Shown here: piece after piece, positions 42,778-51,711 of the stretch | How the letters are laid out: every line of letters begins with the position of its first letter | How positions within the stretch are numbered: the stretch's first letter is position 1 | Assembly: GCA_035301485.1 (NCBI GenBank) | Contig: DATGUF010000023.1 | Span: 12,464-76,463 of the forward strand | DNA: 64,000 nt | Reading direction: 5' to 3' | Source: CALEAR01 sp035301485 | Lineage (GTDB): Bacteria > Pseudomonadota > Gammaproteobacteria > Pseudomonadales > Alcanivoracaceae | Translations under genes and position numbers: made by a program | The notes under the pieces: model-generated | Databases searched by the model: none | What the model was told of the DNA's origin: nothing | Seen by the model: only the letters and a program-made list of their open reading frames with translations

Positions 42778-43326
42778 TTACTTGCCACTGCCCGGTAACA
42801 TACGCTTCAAAGTGTCATCTTTATCAATAAAGTGATGCCACAAAGCACCGGCAATATGCACCAAAATAATAAAGAATAAGAACGGCCCAGCAATTCTGTG
42901 CACGCTCATAATGGCGCCACCAATCTCTTCATTAATCGGTAACAATTGCGGCACGGTCACTACATTAAAGATCACTAAAGGGCTGCCAAAAAACTGTGAC
43001 ATTAAGAAGCCACCCACGGGAATCATCAGCACAAACAAAATCATAGCCCAATGTGTTACTTGCGCTAAACGAACCTGCCAAATGGCACCGTACGCAAAAG
43101 GGCGTGGAGAGAAAGCGCGCTTAATGCGCCAAATAACCATCAACAACAATGCCGTTACAGCAAAGCTTTTATGCAACATCATCAAGAAACCTTTAGTGGG
43201 GTCTCCCCTTTCTAAGTCTATAGCCATATTCACGGTAATGAACACGCCTGCTAAGACGAGAAACAAGCCCCAATGCATCAATTTATTGAAGGCGCCCCAA
43301 CGGCTAGTAGTATTGCTTAACGACAT
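42778..43326 (-). CDS. Cytochrome b561-type membrane protein
   Basis: The 182-residue protein has four membrane helices and the histidines expected to hold two b haems: NKLMHWGLFLV (helix 1), MLHKSFAVTALL (helix 2), VTHWAMILFVLMIPVGG (helix 3) and SVHRIAGPFLFFIILVHIAGALWHHF (helix 4). It matches E. coli CybB, where a role as a superoxide:ubiquinone oxidoreductase has been shown. GAGGAT precedes the start. It is a single-gene unit convergent with rsmE. Confidence 0.92.
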   Translation of the reverse strand: MSLSNTTSRWGAFNKLMHWGLFLVLAGVFITVNMAIDLERGDPTKGFLMMLHKSFAVTALLLMVIWRIKRAFSPRPFAYGAIWQVRLAQVTHWAMILFVLMIPVGGFLMSQFFGSPLVIFNVVTVPQLLPINEEIGGAIMSVHRIAGPFLFFIILVHIAGALWHHFIDKDDTLKRMLPGSGK

Positions 43327-43370
43327 AACTTATCCTCATTTTTATTAATAGCTGTACTGTTTGATAGCAG

Positions 43371-44372
43371 TTACTCGCGAGTACCTAAACTAGCGATATC
43401 TGCCACCGTTAACGCTTTACTTTTCTTTCTTGCTTCTCTTAATAAAGGCGTTACCTCTCGTTTATAAACATAATAAAGCGCCTCATTAATGCGACGAAAA
43501 CGCTTATAAGTCCAATGGTATTGCTCTGGATGACGGTTAATAATTGTTTCTAACATATCATTCATTGCCGCTAAACTTACCGCTTCTTCGTTGCTGTAAA
43601 TATCCTCTGGCGCCGGTTCTATACACATGCGTACATCGTTTACGCCACCTTCGCCACGATAGCAGCTTACAAAAAATACCGCCGGCTGGAAACGCTGTAT
43701 TAACTTGTAAGGCAACGTAGAAGTACGCAACGGATGGCCATAAAAAAGCGCCTGGGGGTTATTACCAGTATGGGGCGTATGGTCAGCCAAAATCGCCACG
43801 GCCTCATTGCGTTTCATAGCCGCAAGGCTTGCTCTAATACCATGGCTGTTAGCCGGCACCAACTTGCTCCCCGTGCCCTCTCGCGCATTCGTCACCAATC
43901 TGTTCAACGCTGTGTTTTTATGTTTTTGATAAAACACTGTCATGGCTGTTTCCTTGCCCAAGAATAAATTGGGCAACTCCCAGCTAGACTGATGCAGCGT
44001 TAATAGCAATACGGGCCGCTTTTCCCACAGTTCAGCACGCAGTGCTTCAAGGCCACTCACTTGGGTAATGCGGGCTAAGCTTTTCTCTGCAGGCTGTGTC
44101 CAAACATGAGCAAACTCCATTAGGCTGCCACCTGTTTCACGCAAAGAACGACGTGCCAACTTCGCAGCCTCTTTATAGGTGAGCTCTGGGTAGCACAACA
44201 TAAGGTTTACGATGGTGGTTCGAAATGCGCCAGCCCACGGCAAAGGTGCCCAACTAATTAAACCGGCTAACGCTGCACCCAACCTTGTGGAAAACGCCAA
44301 TGGCAAACGGCCCACCCACCTTAAAACAGCAATCAGTAGCCGATCTTGCAACGATATTTTCTTTGTTGTCAT
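43371..44372 (-). CDS. LpxL/HtrB-family lysophospholipid or lipid A acyltransferase
   Basis: The 333-residue protein has one N-terminal hydrophobic segment and the acyltransferase motif H-x4-E in TLHQSSWELPNLFLG. VFYQKHKNTALNRL and VAILADHTPHTG follow, typical of lipid A secondary acyltransferases and their paralogues. It would transfer acyl chains at the inner membrane. Because most genomes carry several paralogues, lipid A versus ornithine lipid or phospholipid substrate cannot be decided. It lies 44 bases upstream of the cytochrome b561 gene on the same strand. Confidence 0.85.
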   Translation of the reverse strand: MTTKKISLQDRLLIAVLRWVGRLPLAFSTRLGAALAGLISWAPLPWAGAFRTTIVNLMLCYPELTYKEAAKLARRSLRETGGSLMEFAHVWTQPAEKSLARITQVSGLEALRAELWEKRPVLLLTLHQSSWELPNLFLGKETAMTVFYQKHKNTALNRLVTNAREGTGSKLVPANSHGIRASLAAMKRNEAVAILADHTPHTGNNPQALFYGHPLRTSTLPYKLIQRFQPAVFFVSCYRGEGGVNDVRMCIEPAPEDIYSNEEAVSLAAMNDMLETIINRHPEQYHWTYKRFRRINEALYYVYKREVTPLLREARKKSKALTVADIASLGTRE

Positions 44373-44709
44373 TCATTAACTCGCTAAACCTAGCAAAAAA
44401 AGCGCCCTAACACTGCGAAAACCACAGCGAGCCTCATCATGGAGCAAAACACATATCGAGAGCCAAGCATTAAACGCGTAATTCTATCAGATAAATATCA
44501 TTATAAGAGTAAAAACAACTAACTATATAACCCAAGCAGGCCACCTTTTCAGCAATATAGCCACCTTGCTGTATCATGCTTGCACCCCCTCCCTCTCGGG
44601 AAACCCTCTGGTTTTTTTAGCCCTTTAATTACTTTATTAGCTGTATCATGGAGGTATAGCACGATCTCACCTACCTTGCTAACATCAAGGCTCACACAGG
44701 AGAAAATAT
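44373..44709. other. 337-base divergent intergenic region upstream of gshB
   Basis: No gene is visible. It must hold the promoters of gshB and of the leftward acyltransferase gene. CTGTATCATG occurs twice (44569-44578 and 44641-44650), both oriented toward gshB. GGGTTTTCC-like stretches around 44600-44625 give a weak hairpin followed by seven T (CCCTCTCGGGAAACCCTCTGG then T-run, 44590-44618). This could be an attenuator-like element, but the stem is poor. Confidence 0.4.
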
Positions 44710-45660
44710 ATGTCATTAGCCCTAGGGGTCATTATGGACCCTATCGACACCATTACCCCTTACAAAGACACCACCCTTGCTATGATGTTGGAAGCCCAGC
44801 GTCGTGGTTGGACGTTATATTATATGACGCCGGAACAGCTCTACCTTGCTAATGGCCTTGTACGTGCCACGGTGCAAAAAGCACGTGTTAAAGACGATAA
44901 TCATCACTGGTATGAACTAGCTGAAAAAGAAGATATTTCCATTGCTGATTTACACATTGTATTAGTACGACAAGATCCCCCTGTGGACCGCGACTACCTT
45001 TATTGCACGTATTTACTCGATCAAGCTGTACGCGAAGGCGTATTAGTGAGCAACCACCCTAGCAGCATCCGCGATTGCAACGAAAAGTTATTTGCTACGC
45101 AATTCCAGCAATGCACAGTGCCCACAATGGTTACTAGCGATGCCGCTCAACTAAGGGCTTTTGTGGCTGAACATAAAGACACCATCATGAAACCACTAGA
45201 CGGCATGGGTGGCAGTAACATTTTCCGTGTTAAAGAAGGCGACCCAAACTTTGCCGTAATCGCTGAAGTACTCACTGAACATGGCACCACCCCTGCAATG
45301 ATTCAGCGTTTCATTCCCGAAATCACCAACGGCGACAAGCGCATTCTCATGATTAATGGCGAACCTGTTGATTACGCTTTGGCACGCATTCCCATGGCCG
45401 GCGAGACGCGTGGTAACATCGCCGCAGGCGGGCGCGGAGAAGGCCGTGAACTTACTGAGCGTGACCGCTGGATTTGTGCACAAGTAGGGCCTGTGCTTAA
45501 AGAAAAAGGGCTGCATTTCGTAGGCCTCGATGTAATTGGCGACTACCTCACAGAAATCAACGTTACCAGCCCCACTTGTGTGCGTGAGCTCGATGCTATC
45601 TACGGCATTAATATTGCCGGCGATTTACTCGACTTCCTCGAAACCCAAGTCGAACTGTAG
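44710..45660 (+). CDS. gshB: Glutathione synthetase
   Basis: The 316-residue ATP-grasp ligase joins gamma-glutamylcysteine and glycine. It shows LGVIMDPIDTITPYKDTTLAM, VRQDPPVDRDYLY, MKPLDGMGGSNIFRV (glycine-rich loop), IPMAGETRGNIAAGGRGEGRELTERD and GLDVIGDYLTEINVTSPTC. AGGAG precedes the ATG. Its product supplies the reductant for the peroxiredoxin-glutaredoxin protein encoded at 7.3 kb. In Pseudomonas tonB follows gshB; here yqgE is next. Confidence 0.97.
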   Translation: MSLALGVIMDPIDTITPYKDTTLAMMLEAQRRGWTLYYMTPEQLYLANGLVRATVQKARVKDDNHHWYELAEKEDISIADLHIVLVRQDPPVDRDYLYCTYLLDQAVREGVLVSNHPSSIRDCNEKLFATQFQQCTVPTMVTSDAAQLRAFVAEHKDTIMKPLDGMGGSNIFRVKEGDPNFAVIAEVLTEHGTTPAMIQRFIPEITNGDKRILMINGEPVDYALARIPMAGETRGNIAAGGRGEGRELTERDRWICAQVGPVLKEKGLHFVGLDVIGDYLTEINVTSPTCVRELDAIYGINIAGDLLDFLETQVEL

Positions 45661-45701
45661 TAACACCCGAACGACAAGCGTATCCGCTAACAATAGCTAA
45701 C

Positions 45702-45737
45702 ACTGCAGCAGCACCGCGACACACGGGTTGCTGCAGT
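45702..45737 (+). other. Stable hairpin in the gshB-yqgE gap
   Basis: ACTGCAGCA (45702-45710) pairs perfectly with TGCTGCAGT (45729-45737), extended by ACC/GGT after a two-base bulge, with a 10-base loop. No T-run follows, so it is not a standard terminator. It may stabilise the gshB mRNA end or sit in the yqgE leader. Confidence 0.45.
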
Positions 45738-45870
45738 AACTGTTGGCGGTTACCACGTCCATGCCCACCTTTCTCACCCCCACTATGCAATGAAACAACA
45801 ACTTGCAACGAACAGCAGGTGCTATCTAACCACGAACACAGTAATCTGGTGATAACAACATTAAGGATGA

Positions 45871-46437
45871 ATGATGGCATTTAATAGTTTAGAGCAGCAG
45901 TTATTACTCGCCATGCCGCAACTAGCTGATGCATGGTTTAAAGAATCTGTCATTTTACTGTTAGAACACAACGAAAAAGGCGCTATGGGTTTCAGCATTA
46001 ATAAACCGGCCCCCATTGGCATGGAGGGGGTATTGGCACAGCTAAACCTAAGCAGCCAAGATATAGATACCAACGCACATAAGGTGGTGATGGGCGGGCC
46101 CGTGCAACCTGAAGCAGGTTTCATCTTGCATCCCCCCACCGAGCAAGTATGGGAAACCAGCCAAGTGATTAACGAGCACTTATGGCTTACTCATTCAAAA
46201 GATATTCTTGCGGCGATCGGTGTAGGCCGCGGCCCCACCCACTCCCTCACCGTGCTTGGTTATGCGGGTTGGGGCAGCGAACAATTAGAGCAAGAGCTCC
46301 TACAAAACGCTTGGCTAAATGTACCCTGCCCTGAGGATATTTTATTTCATGTTCCCCTAGAGGAGCGTTGGCGTTACGCTGCCAATGCCGCAGGTATAAA
46401 CTTAGATTTACTCTCCACGGACATAGGCCATGCATAA
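45871..46437 (+). CDS. yqgE: YqgE/AlgH family protein (UPF0301)
   Basis: The 188-residue protein has the family blocks NSLEQQLLLAMPQLADAWF, HNEKGAMGFSINKPAP, VVMGGPVQPEAGFILH and LGYAGWGSEQLEQELLQNAWL. Its molecular role is unknown; in Pseudomonas the homologue was called AlgH. AAGGATG precedes the tandem ATG codons at 45871 and 45874. ruvX overlaps its 3' end by eight bases, so yqgE-ruvX-pyrR-pyrB-pyrC' looks like one operon. Confidence 0.93.
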   Translation: MMAFNSLEQQLLLAMPQLADAWFKESVILLLEHNEKGAMGFSINKPAPIGMEGVLAQLNLSSQDIDTNAHKVVMGGPVQPEAGFILHPPTEQVWETSQVINEHLWLTHSKDILAAIGVGRGPTHSLTVLGYAGWGSEQLEQELLQNAWLNVPCPEDILFHVPLEERWRYAANAAGINLDLLSTDIGHA

Positions 46438-46861
46438 AGCACCCTTTACCGTGCTATCTTTTGATTTCGGTGCTAATAAAATTGGTGTAGCTGTGGGACA
46501 ATCTCTTACGGGCACAGCAAGCCCTCTTGCTGCACTTAGTGCAAAAGATGGCCAACCAAACTGGCAGCAAGTGCAACAACTAATAGAAGAATGGGAGCCC
46601 CAATACCTTATTGTGGGGCTACCTTTAAACATGGATGGCAGTACTAGTGAATCTAGCCGCAGAGCACGCCGCTTTGCTGGCCGGCTACAAGGCCGGTTCG
46701 GGGTTCCTGTACGGCTTATTGATGAGCGCTTAAGCACACGAGAAGCACGTGCACGCTTAGGTGATAACTACCGCGGCGGTGCTGATCCAAAAGTGGATAG
46801 CATAGCAGCCTCTTTATTTATAGAATCGTTCTTTAACGACGATCCAGGAGCACCTTTGTGA
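46430..46861 (+). CDS. ruvX: Holliday-junction resolvase-like / pre-16S rRNA nuclease YqgF
   Basis: The 143-residue RNase H-fold protein has LSFDFGANKIGVAVGQSLTGTASPL with the first catalytic aspartate, VGLPLNMDGS, and DERLSTREAR, and a C-terminal acidic SIAASLFIESFF. It matches YqgF, implicated in 16S rRNA 5'-end maturation; the resolvase name is historical. The start overlaps yqgE and the end overlaps pyrR by four bases. Confidence 0.94.
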   Translation: MHKAPFTVLSFDFGANKIGVAVGQSLTGTASPLAALSAKDGQPNWQQVQQLIEEWEPQYLIVGLPLNMDGSTSESSRRARRFAGRLQGRFGVPVRLIDERLSTREARARLGDNYRGGADPKVDSIAASLFIESFFNDDPGAPL

Positions 46862-47385
46862 CCCATTTCGATACCCCTTATATCTCTCAACTGCTCGATA
46901 AAATGACCACGCAGCTACAGGAATACCTTGCCTCCCACAACATTGAGGAATTTCACCTTATTGGCATCCATTCAGGGGGAGTATGGGTGGCAGAAGCACT
47001 GAAGGAACGCTTGCAGCATACCGCCCCGTTAGGTGCTTTAAATATTAGCTTTTACCGCGACGATTTTTCTCAGCGCGGCTTACACCCAAGGGTAAAACCA
47101 AGCAACCTACCTTTTGACATTGAAAATGCGCATGTTGTTTTGGTAGATGACGTACTTATGAGTGGTAGGACTGTGCGTGCTGCCCTCAACGAAATTTTCG
47201 ATTATGGCCGCCCAGCGAGCATTACCTTAGCTACTTTGTTTGACATTGGCCGCCGTGAACTCCCTATAAGCCCTGACGTATGCGGCGAACCTTTATCACT
47301 AACGCTGCCCTTGCGCGTTAAGGTAAACGGGCCCACCCCATTAACCGCTGACATTATCGACCCAAACAAGGCCAACCATGACTGA
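46858..47385 (+). CDS. pyrR: PyrR: uracil phosphoribosyltransferase / pyr regulatory protein
   Basis: The 175-residue type I phosphoribosyltransferase has the PRPP loop VVLVDDVLMSGRTVRAAL and ISFYRDDFSQRGLHP, both typical of PyrR. In Bacillus PyrR is an mRNA-binding attenuation protein; in pseudomonads the homologue sits before pyrB, with regulatory action less clear. The start is GTG 46858, overlapping the ruvX stop. pyrB overlaps its last eight bases. Confidence 0.94.
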   Translation: MTHFDTPYISQLLDKMTTQLQEYLASHNIEEFHLIGIHSGGVWVAEALKERLQHTAPLGALNISFYRDDFSQRGLHPRVKPSNLPFDIENAHVVLVDDVLMSGRTVRAALNEIFDYGRPASITLATLFDIGRRELPISPDVCGEPLSLTLPLRVKVNGPTPLTADIIDPNKANHD

Positions 47386-48391
47386 TGCGCACGCCAACAT
47401 ACAACTAACTGAAAGCGGCCAGCTGCGTAATTTTATCGCTTTACGCGGCTTGCCTAAACCCATCTTAGAGCAAATCCTCGATACAGCAGCTTCGTTCGTT
47501 GATGTGGGCGGCAGAGAAATTAAAAACGTACCACTGTTACGAGGTAAAACAGTGGTTAACTTGTTTTTTGAACCTAGCACGCGCACACGTTCCACCTTCG
47601 AGTTAGCCGCTAAACGGTTGTCTGCCGACGTGCTCAATATAGATATTGCCCGCTCTGCCACCAGTAAAGGCGAGTCGTTGATGGATATGCTGCGCAACCT
47701 CGAAGCCATGGCTAGCGATATGTTTGTGGTGCGCCACGAACAATCTGGCGCACCTCATTATATTGCCCGCCACGCCACCCCAGAGGTAGCTATTATTAAT
47801 GCGGGGGATGGACGCCATGCGCACCCCACTCAAGCCATGCTCGACATGTACACCATTCGGCACTACAAGGGCGGGTTTGAAGGGCTCACCGTTGCCATTG
47901 TGGGAGATATTTTGCATTCACGTGTGGCGCGTTCACAAATTTATGCTTTACGCACGTTGGGCGCTGCTGAAATTCGTGTTGTGGGCCCGCACACGCTGAT
48001 ACCCACAGATATCGACAGCATGGGCGTTAAGGTATTCACCCATCTTCGTGATGGGCTTAAAGACGCTGACGTAGTCATCGCCTTGCGTTTGCAAAAGGAA
48101 CGCATGGATGCAGCGTTACTGCCCTCTGAAAGTGAGTTTTACAACCATTATGGGCTTAATAACGAGCGTTTAGAGGTGGCACACCCAGAAGCCATAGTGA
48201 TGCACCCCGGGCCTATTAACCGAGGGGTTGAAATTGCTTCCGAAGTAGCCGACGGACCACGCTCCGTTATTCTGCACCAAGTGACTTTTGGCATTGCCGT
48301 GCGCATGGCTGTAATGTCCATGTGCATGGGCGGCCGAGAAACAGAACGCACCGCCCGTCGCCAGCAACAAGAGAGCCAACATGTACGCTAA
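47378..48391 (+). CDS. pyrB: Aspartate carbamoyltransferase catalytic subunit
   Basis: The 337-residue enzyme condenses carbamoyl phosphate and aspartate. Signatures are NLFFEPSTRTRSTFELAAKRL, SKGESLMDML, NAGDGRHAHPTQAMLD, VGDILHSRVARS and LRLQKERM. It has the extended N-terminus seen in class A ATCases, which assemble with a dihydroorotase-like partner. That partner is the next gene, overlapping by 11 bases. No pyrI regulatory subunit gene is present. Confidence 0.96.
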   Translation: MTDAHANIQLTESGQLRNFIALRGLPKPILEQILDTAASFVDVGGREIKNVPLLRGKTVVNLFFEPSTRTRSTFELAAKRLSADVLNIDIARSATSKGESLMDMLRNLEAMASDMFVVRHEQSGAPHYIARHATPEVAIINAGDGRHAHPTQAMLDMYTIRHYKGGFEGLTVAIVGDILHSRVARSQIYALRTLGAAEIRVVGPHTLIPTDIDSMGVKVFTHLRDGLKDADVVIALRLQKERMDAALLPSESEFYNHYGLNNERLEVAHPEAIVMHPGPINRGVEIASEVADGPRSVILHQVTFGIAVRMAVMSMCMGGRETERTARRQQQESQHVR

Positions 48392-49664
48392 AACCGATTT
48401 ACTCATTCGCCAAGCACGCATTATCGATCCTGCTTCTAACCGCGATGAAATAGCCGATTTGTTGGTGGAAAAAGGCCGTATCAGCCGTATTGGCGCTAGC
48501 TTAGAAGCACCCGGCGCCAAAATTTTTGATGCTGAAGGCAGCTGGTTGCTGCCCGGCTTAGTGGACACTTGCGTCAACCTGCCTGAGCCTGGCCATCATC
48601 GTGCTGGCACCATTGCCACAGAGGTTCGCGCAGCCGCGGCTGGCGGCGTCACCCATCTTTGCGTGCCTCCCGACACAGACCCTGTGGCTGATAGCACCGC
48701 TGTTATTCGTTTGATTCGTGAACGCGCCACCCAAATGGGCTTAGCGCGCGTATTACCGCTAGGTGCTCTTACGCAAGGCTTAGAAGGGCAACAATTAGCC
48801 GAAATGCAAACCTTGAAAGAAGCGGGCTGTATTGGGGTAAGTAACGCGGGGCGGCGCATTCAAGACACACTCGTATTAAAGCGCAGCCTTAACTACGCCT
48901 CCACCTTCGATATTCCGGTAATGATTCGGCCACAAGATGGTGCCTTGAGTGCTGGCGGCTGTGCTCATGACGGCCCCGTGGCCACACGCTTAGGGCTACC
49001 GGGCATCCCCGCTGTGGCGGAAAGTTTAGATATGGCGCGTACGCTCTTACTCATTGAGCACACAGGAGCGCGAGCACACTTTCATCAATTAAGCTGCGTT
49101 GACAGTATTGAACAACTGCGCCTTGCCAAAGCTAAAGGGCTGCGTGTTACGGCTGATGTTAGCATCCATCACTTACTGCTTGATGAAACAGCCGTTGAAG
49201 GCTTTAACAACAACTGCCGTATTGATCCACCTTTGCGCAGCAAAAAAGACCGTGAAGCACTGGTTGCTGCCGTGGCAGATGGCACCATTGATGCTATATG
49301 TTCACAGCACACCCCACTAGACAGCTCGTCAGAGTTGGCGCCTTTCCCTGCTGCCAAACCAGGTATTTCCGGTGTCCAAACCTTGCTCCCTCTGGTGAAA
49401 AAATTAGTGGATGAAGGCCAACTACCACTACATCGAGCCATTGATGCCCTTACTCAAGCACCAGCTCGCTGCCTTGGTATCAATGCAGGCCAACTCGTGG
49501 CGGGCCGCCGCGCTAACCTTTGCATCCTTAATCCAACGGCCACACATACGCCCCGTGAGCGGTGGTGTTCAGCGGGCAAGAACTCACCTTGGATTGATGC
49601 ACGTTTAGCCGGTGTTATCCAACTAACTATCACTGATGGCCGTATTACTTGGGAAAACACCTAG
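48381..49664 (+). CDS. pyrC': Dihydroorotase-like subunit, probably catalytically inactive (PyrC')
   Basis: The 427-residue amidohydrolase-fold protein aligns with type I dihydroorotases but lacks their metal site. The usual D-x-H-x-H after strand 1 is replaced in LPGLVDTCVNLPEPG (no histidines), and the catalytic DHAP region reads CSQHTPLD. In pseudomonads the same pseudo-dihydroorotase is needed only for assembly of the ATCase dodecamer, and a separate active pyrC exists elsewhere. I infer that role here. Its ATG overlaps pyrB by 11 bases. Confidence 0.9.
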   Translation: MYAKTDLLIRQARIIDPASNRDEIADLLVEKGRISRIGASLEAPGAKIFDAEGSWLLPGLVDTCVNLPEPGHHRAGTIATEVRAAAAGGVTHLCVPPDTDPVADSTAVIRLIRERATQMGLARVLPLGALTQGLEGQQLAEMQTLKEAGCIGVSNAGRRIQDTLVLKRSLNYASTFDIPVMIRPQDGALSAGGCAHDGPVATRLGLPGIPAVAESLDMARTLLLIEHTGARAHFHQLSCVDSIEQLRLAKAKGLRVTADVSIHHLLLDETAVEGFNNNCRIDPPLRSKKDREALVAAVADGTIDAICSQHTPLDSSSELAPFPAAKPGISGVQTLLPLVKKLVDEGQLPLHRAIDALTQAPARCLGINAGQLVAGRRANLCILNPTATHTPRERWCSAGKNSPWIDARLAGVIQLTITDGRITWENT

Positions 49665-49700
49665 CAGCACTTTTGCTAGTGCCTTGAAAGGAGACATGCT

Positions 49701-50549
49701 ATGAGCATCCGTAACATCATTATGGGCCGTTCCACCGCAGATGGTGCTGGCGTGAAACTAAGGCGCTCAATCGGCGCCACGCCACAAACGCGCATGGATC
49801 CTTTCTTAATGCTCGATGAGTTTTACTCTGATCATCCCGATGACTATATCGCTGGCTTTCCTAGCCATCCGCACCGTGGTTTCGAAACCATTACCTATAT
49901 GCTTGAAGGCCGCATGCGCCATGAAGACCACCTAGGTAACTCAGGCCTGCTTGAAACCGGTGGCGTGCAATGGATGACCGCGGGGCGCGGTATCATTCAT
50001 TCAGAAATGCCAGAACAGGATGCTGGCCGCATGCGCGGCTTTCAAATTTGGCTCAATTTGCCTGCTGCCGACAAGATGGTGCCAGCCAACTATACAGACA
50101 TTCCCGCTGAATCCTTTGGTTTGCTTGAACTGCCCACAGGTGGGCACATTAAGGTAATTGCCGGCCAAGCAAAAGTGAACGAACAACATGCTAACGGCGC
50201 CATTAACCCAGATGGTAAAAAACACACAGACCCACAGGTGTGGGACATTCATTTAGTGGCTGATGAAACCCTCACTTTTACCCCTCCTGCGCACCTGCAA
50301 GGCGGTTTTTACCTCTATGAAGGCAGCGCCCACCTAGGTGACAGCGCCCTCCCCATACGCAGTGTAGCGATACTAGAACAGGGGCACAGCCTCACCCTCC
50401 AAGCTGGAGAACAAGGCGCACGCATACTCTATTTAGCAGGCAAACCTCTCCAAGAGCCCATCGCTCAATATGGGCCCTTTGTTATGAACACAGAGGAAGA
50501 AATCGTGCAAGCCATTCAAGATTATCAGGCTGGCCGCCTCACTAAATGA
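49701..50549 (+). CDS. Pirin family protein
   Basis: The 282-residue bicupin has the pirin N-terminal motif DPFLMLDEF and the metal-binding stretch HPHRGFETITYMLEGRMRHEDHLGN, giving the usual three histidines and a glutamate. WMTAGRGIIHSEMP is also conserved. E. coli YhhW and some relatives have quercetin dioxygenase activity in vitro; the natural role is unclear. AAAGGAGA precedes the ATG. It follows pyrC' by 36 bases and converges on pilU. Confidence 0.92.
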   Translation: MSIRNIIMGRSTADGAGVKLRRSIGATPQTRMDPFLMLDEFYSDHPDDYIAGFPSHPHRGFETITYMLEGRMRHEDHLGNSGLLETGGVQWMTAGRGIIHSEMPEQDAGRMRGFQIWLNLPAADKMVPANYTDIPAESFGLLELPTGGHIKVIAGQAKVNEQHANGAINPDGKKHTDPQVWDIHLVADETLTFTPPAHLQGGFYLYEGSAHLGDSALPIRSVAILEQGHSLTLQAGEQGARILYLAGKPLQEPIAQYGPFVMNTEEEIVQAIQDYQAGRLTK

Positions 50550-50562
50550 AGCGTTTATTAGG

Positions 50563-51696
50563 CTATGCCTCAAGCACTAAAGAGGCAAGCTGATCTTCCG
50601 AAGGCAGTGGCACACCCCCTTCGTTTTCTGCCGCTAACTTAATCATTAAGCGTAAATCATTGGATGAGTTAGCGTGGAGAATGGCGCTTTCATAGGATAT
50701 TTTTCTCTGTTGAAACAAATCAAACAGCGCTTGATCCATCGTTCTCATACCAAGCTCAGTAGATTTACCCATCAGTGTTTGAATAAGGCTTGTTTCACCC
50801 TTACGAATATACTCTGCCATCAGCGGTGTATTCAGCAGTATTTCGTCTGCCAAATGAACTTTTGAAGTATCCTCAGCATCAGGGATAAGTTTTTGCACCA
50901 CTACAGCCTTAAGGTTACGCGACAAATCTAAATAAAACTGATCGCGCGTATCGGTGGGGAAAAAATGCACGACACGATCAACAGCCTGACTTGCGCTACT
51001 AGCGTGCATAGTGGCCACACAAAGGTGCCCCGTTTCAGCAAACGCAAGCGCGTATTCCATGGTTTGGGCAGAACGAATTTCACCGATATACACCACATCT
51101 GGAGCTTGGCGTAGCGTATTTTTTAACGCCGCTTCGTAGGATTCCGTATCGATACTAACTTCACGTTGAGTAACAATGCACTGATCATGCTCGTGCACAA
51201 ACTCAATGGGGTCTTCAACGGTAATAATATGGCCACTCGCGTGCGCATTACGGTAACCAAGGAGCGCTGCCAAAGAGGTGGATTTACCCGAACCCGCCGG
51301 CCCCACAAAAATAATCAAACCACTTGGCTCCATGATGAGCTCTTTCACAATTGGCCGTAAACCAAGCTCTTCAATGGTAGGAATGCGCGTTTGTACGCGG
51401 CGGACAACCATCCCTACTAAATCTCGTTGGTAAAACGCACTAATTCTAAAACGCGCCACCCCTTCAATATTAATCGCAAAGTTGCTTTCCTTGGTACGTA
51501 AAAATTCAGATTTTTGTTCTTCTGTCATTACAGAATGAACTAACCCTTCAGCCATTTCTGGTGTTAACACCGTCTCTGAAATGGTTTCTGTTGTGCCGCG
51601 AAAGCTCAGGGTAGGTGGAACACCAACTGTGATAAAGAGATCCGTTCCCTCGCGTTCATCCATTATTTTTAATAGTTGTTCTAACTGCTGGCGCAT
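50563..51696 (-). CDS. pilU: Type IV pilus retraction ATPase PilU
   Basis: The 377-residue secretion-superfamily hexameric ATPase has Walker A VGPAGSGKST, the Asp box TVEDPIEFVHEH, Walker B APDVVYIGEIRSAQTM and the His box TGHLCVATMHASS. The PilU-type C-terminal extension and absence of the AIRNLIRE motif separate it from PilT. It assists PilT in pilus retraction. It follows pilT by 15 bases on the same strand. Confidence 0.94.
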   Translation of the reverse strand: MRQQLEQLLKIMDEREGTDLFITVGVPPTLSFRGTTETISETVLTPEMAEGLVHSVMTEEQKSEFLRTKESNFAINIEGVARFRISAFYQRDLVGMVVRRVQTRIPTIEELGLRPIVKELIMEPSGLIIFVGPAGSGKSTSLAALLGYRNAHASGHIITVEDPIEFVHEHDQCIVTQREVSIDTESYEAALKNTLRQAPDVVYIGEIRSAQTMEYALAFAETGHLCVATMHASSASQAVDRVVHFFPTDTRDQFYLDLSRNLKAVVVQKLIPDAEDTSKVHLADEILLNTPLMAEYIRKGETSLIQTLMGKSTELGMRTMDQALFDLFQQRKISYESAILHANSSNDLRLMIKLAAENEGGVPLPSEDQLASLVLEA

Positions 51697-51711
51697 AGCA
51701 TCACCCTTTAT

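Noticed and set aside
44590..44618. Attenuator or terminator before gshB
   Set aside because: The T-run is good but the stem is short and imperfect, and no leader peptide is visible; mentioned only in the intergenic entry.
49661..49679. Terminator hairpin at the pyrC' stop codon
   Set aside because: A 6-base stem with no following T-run; too weak to separate pyrC' from pirin.
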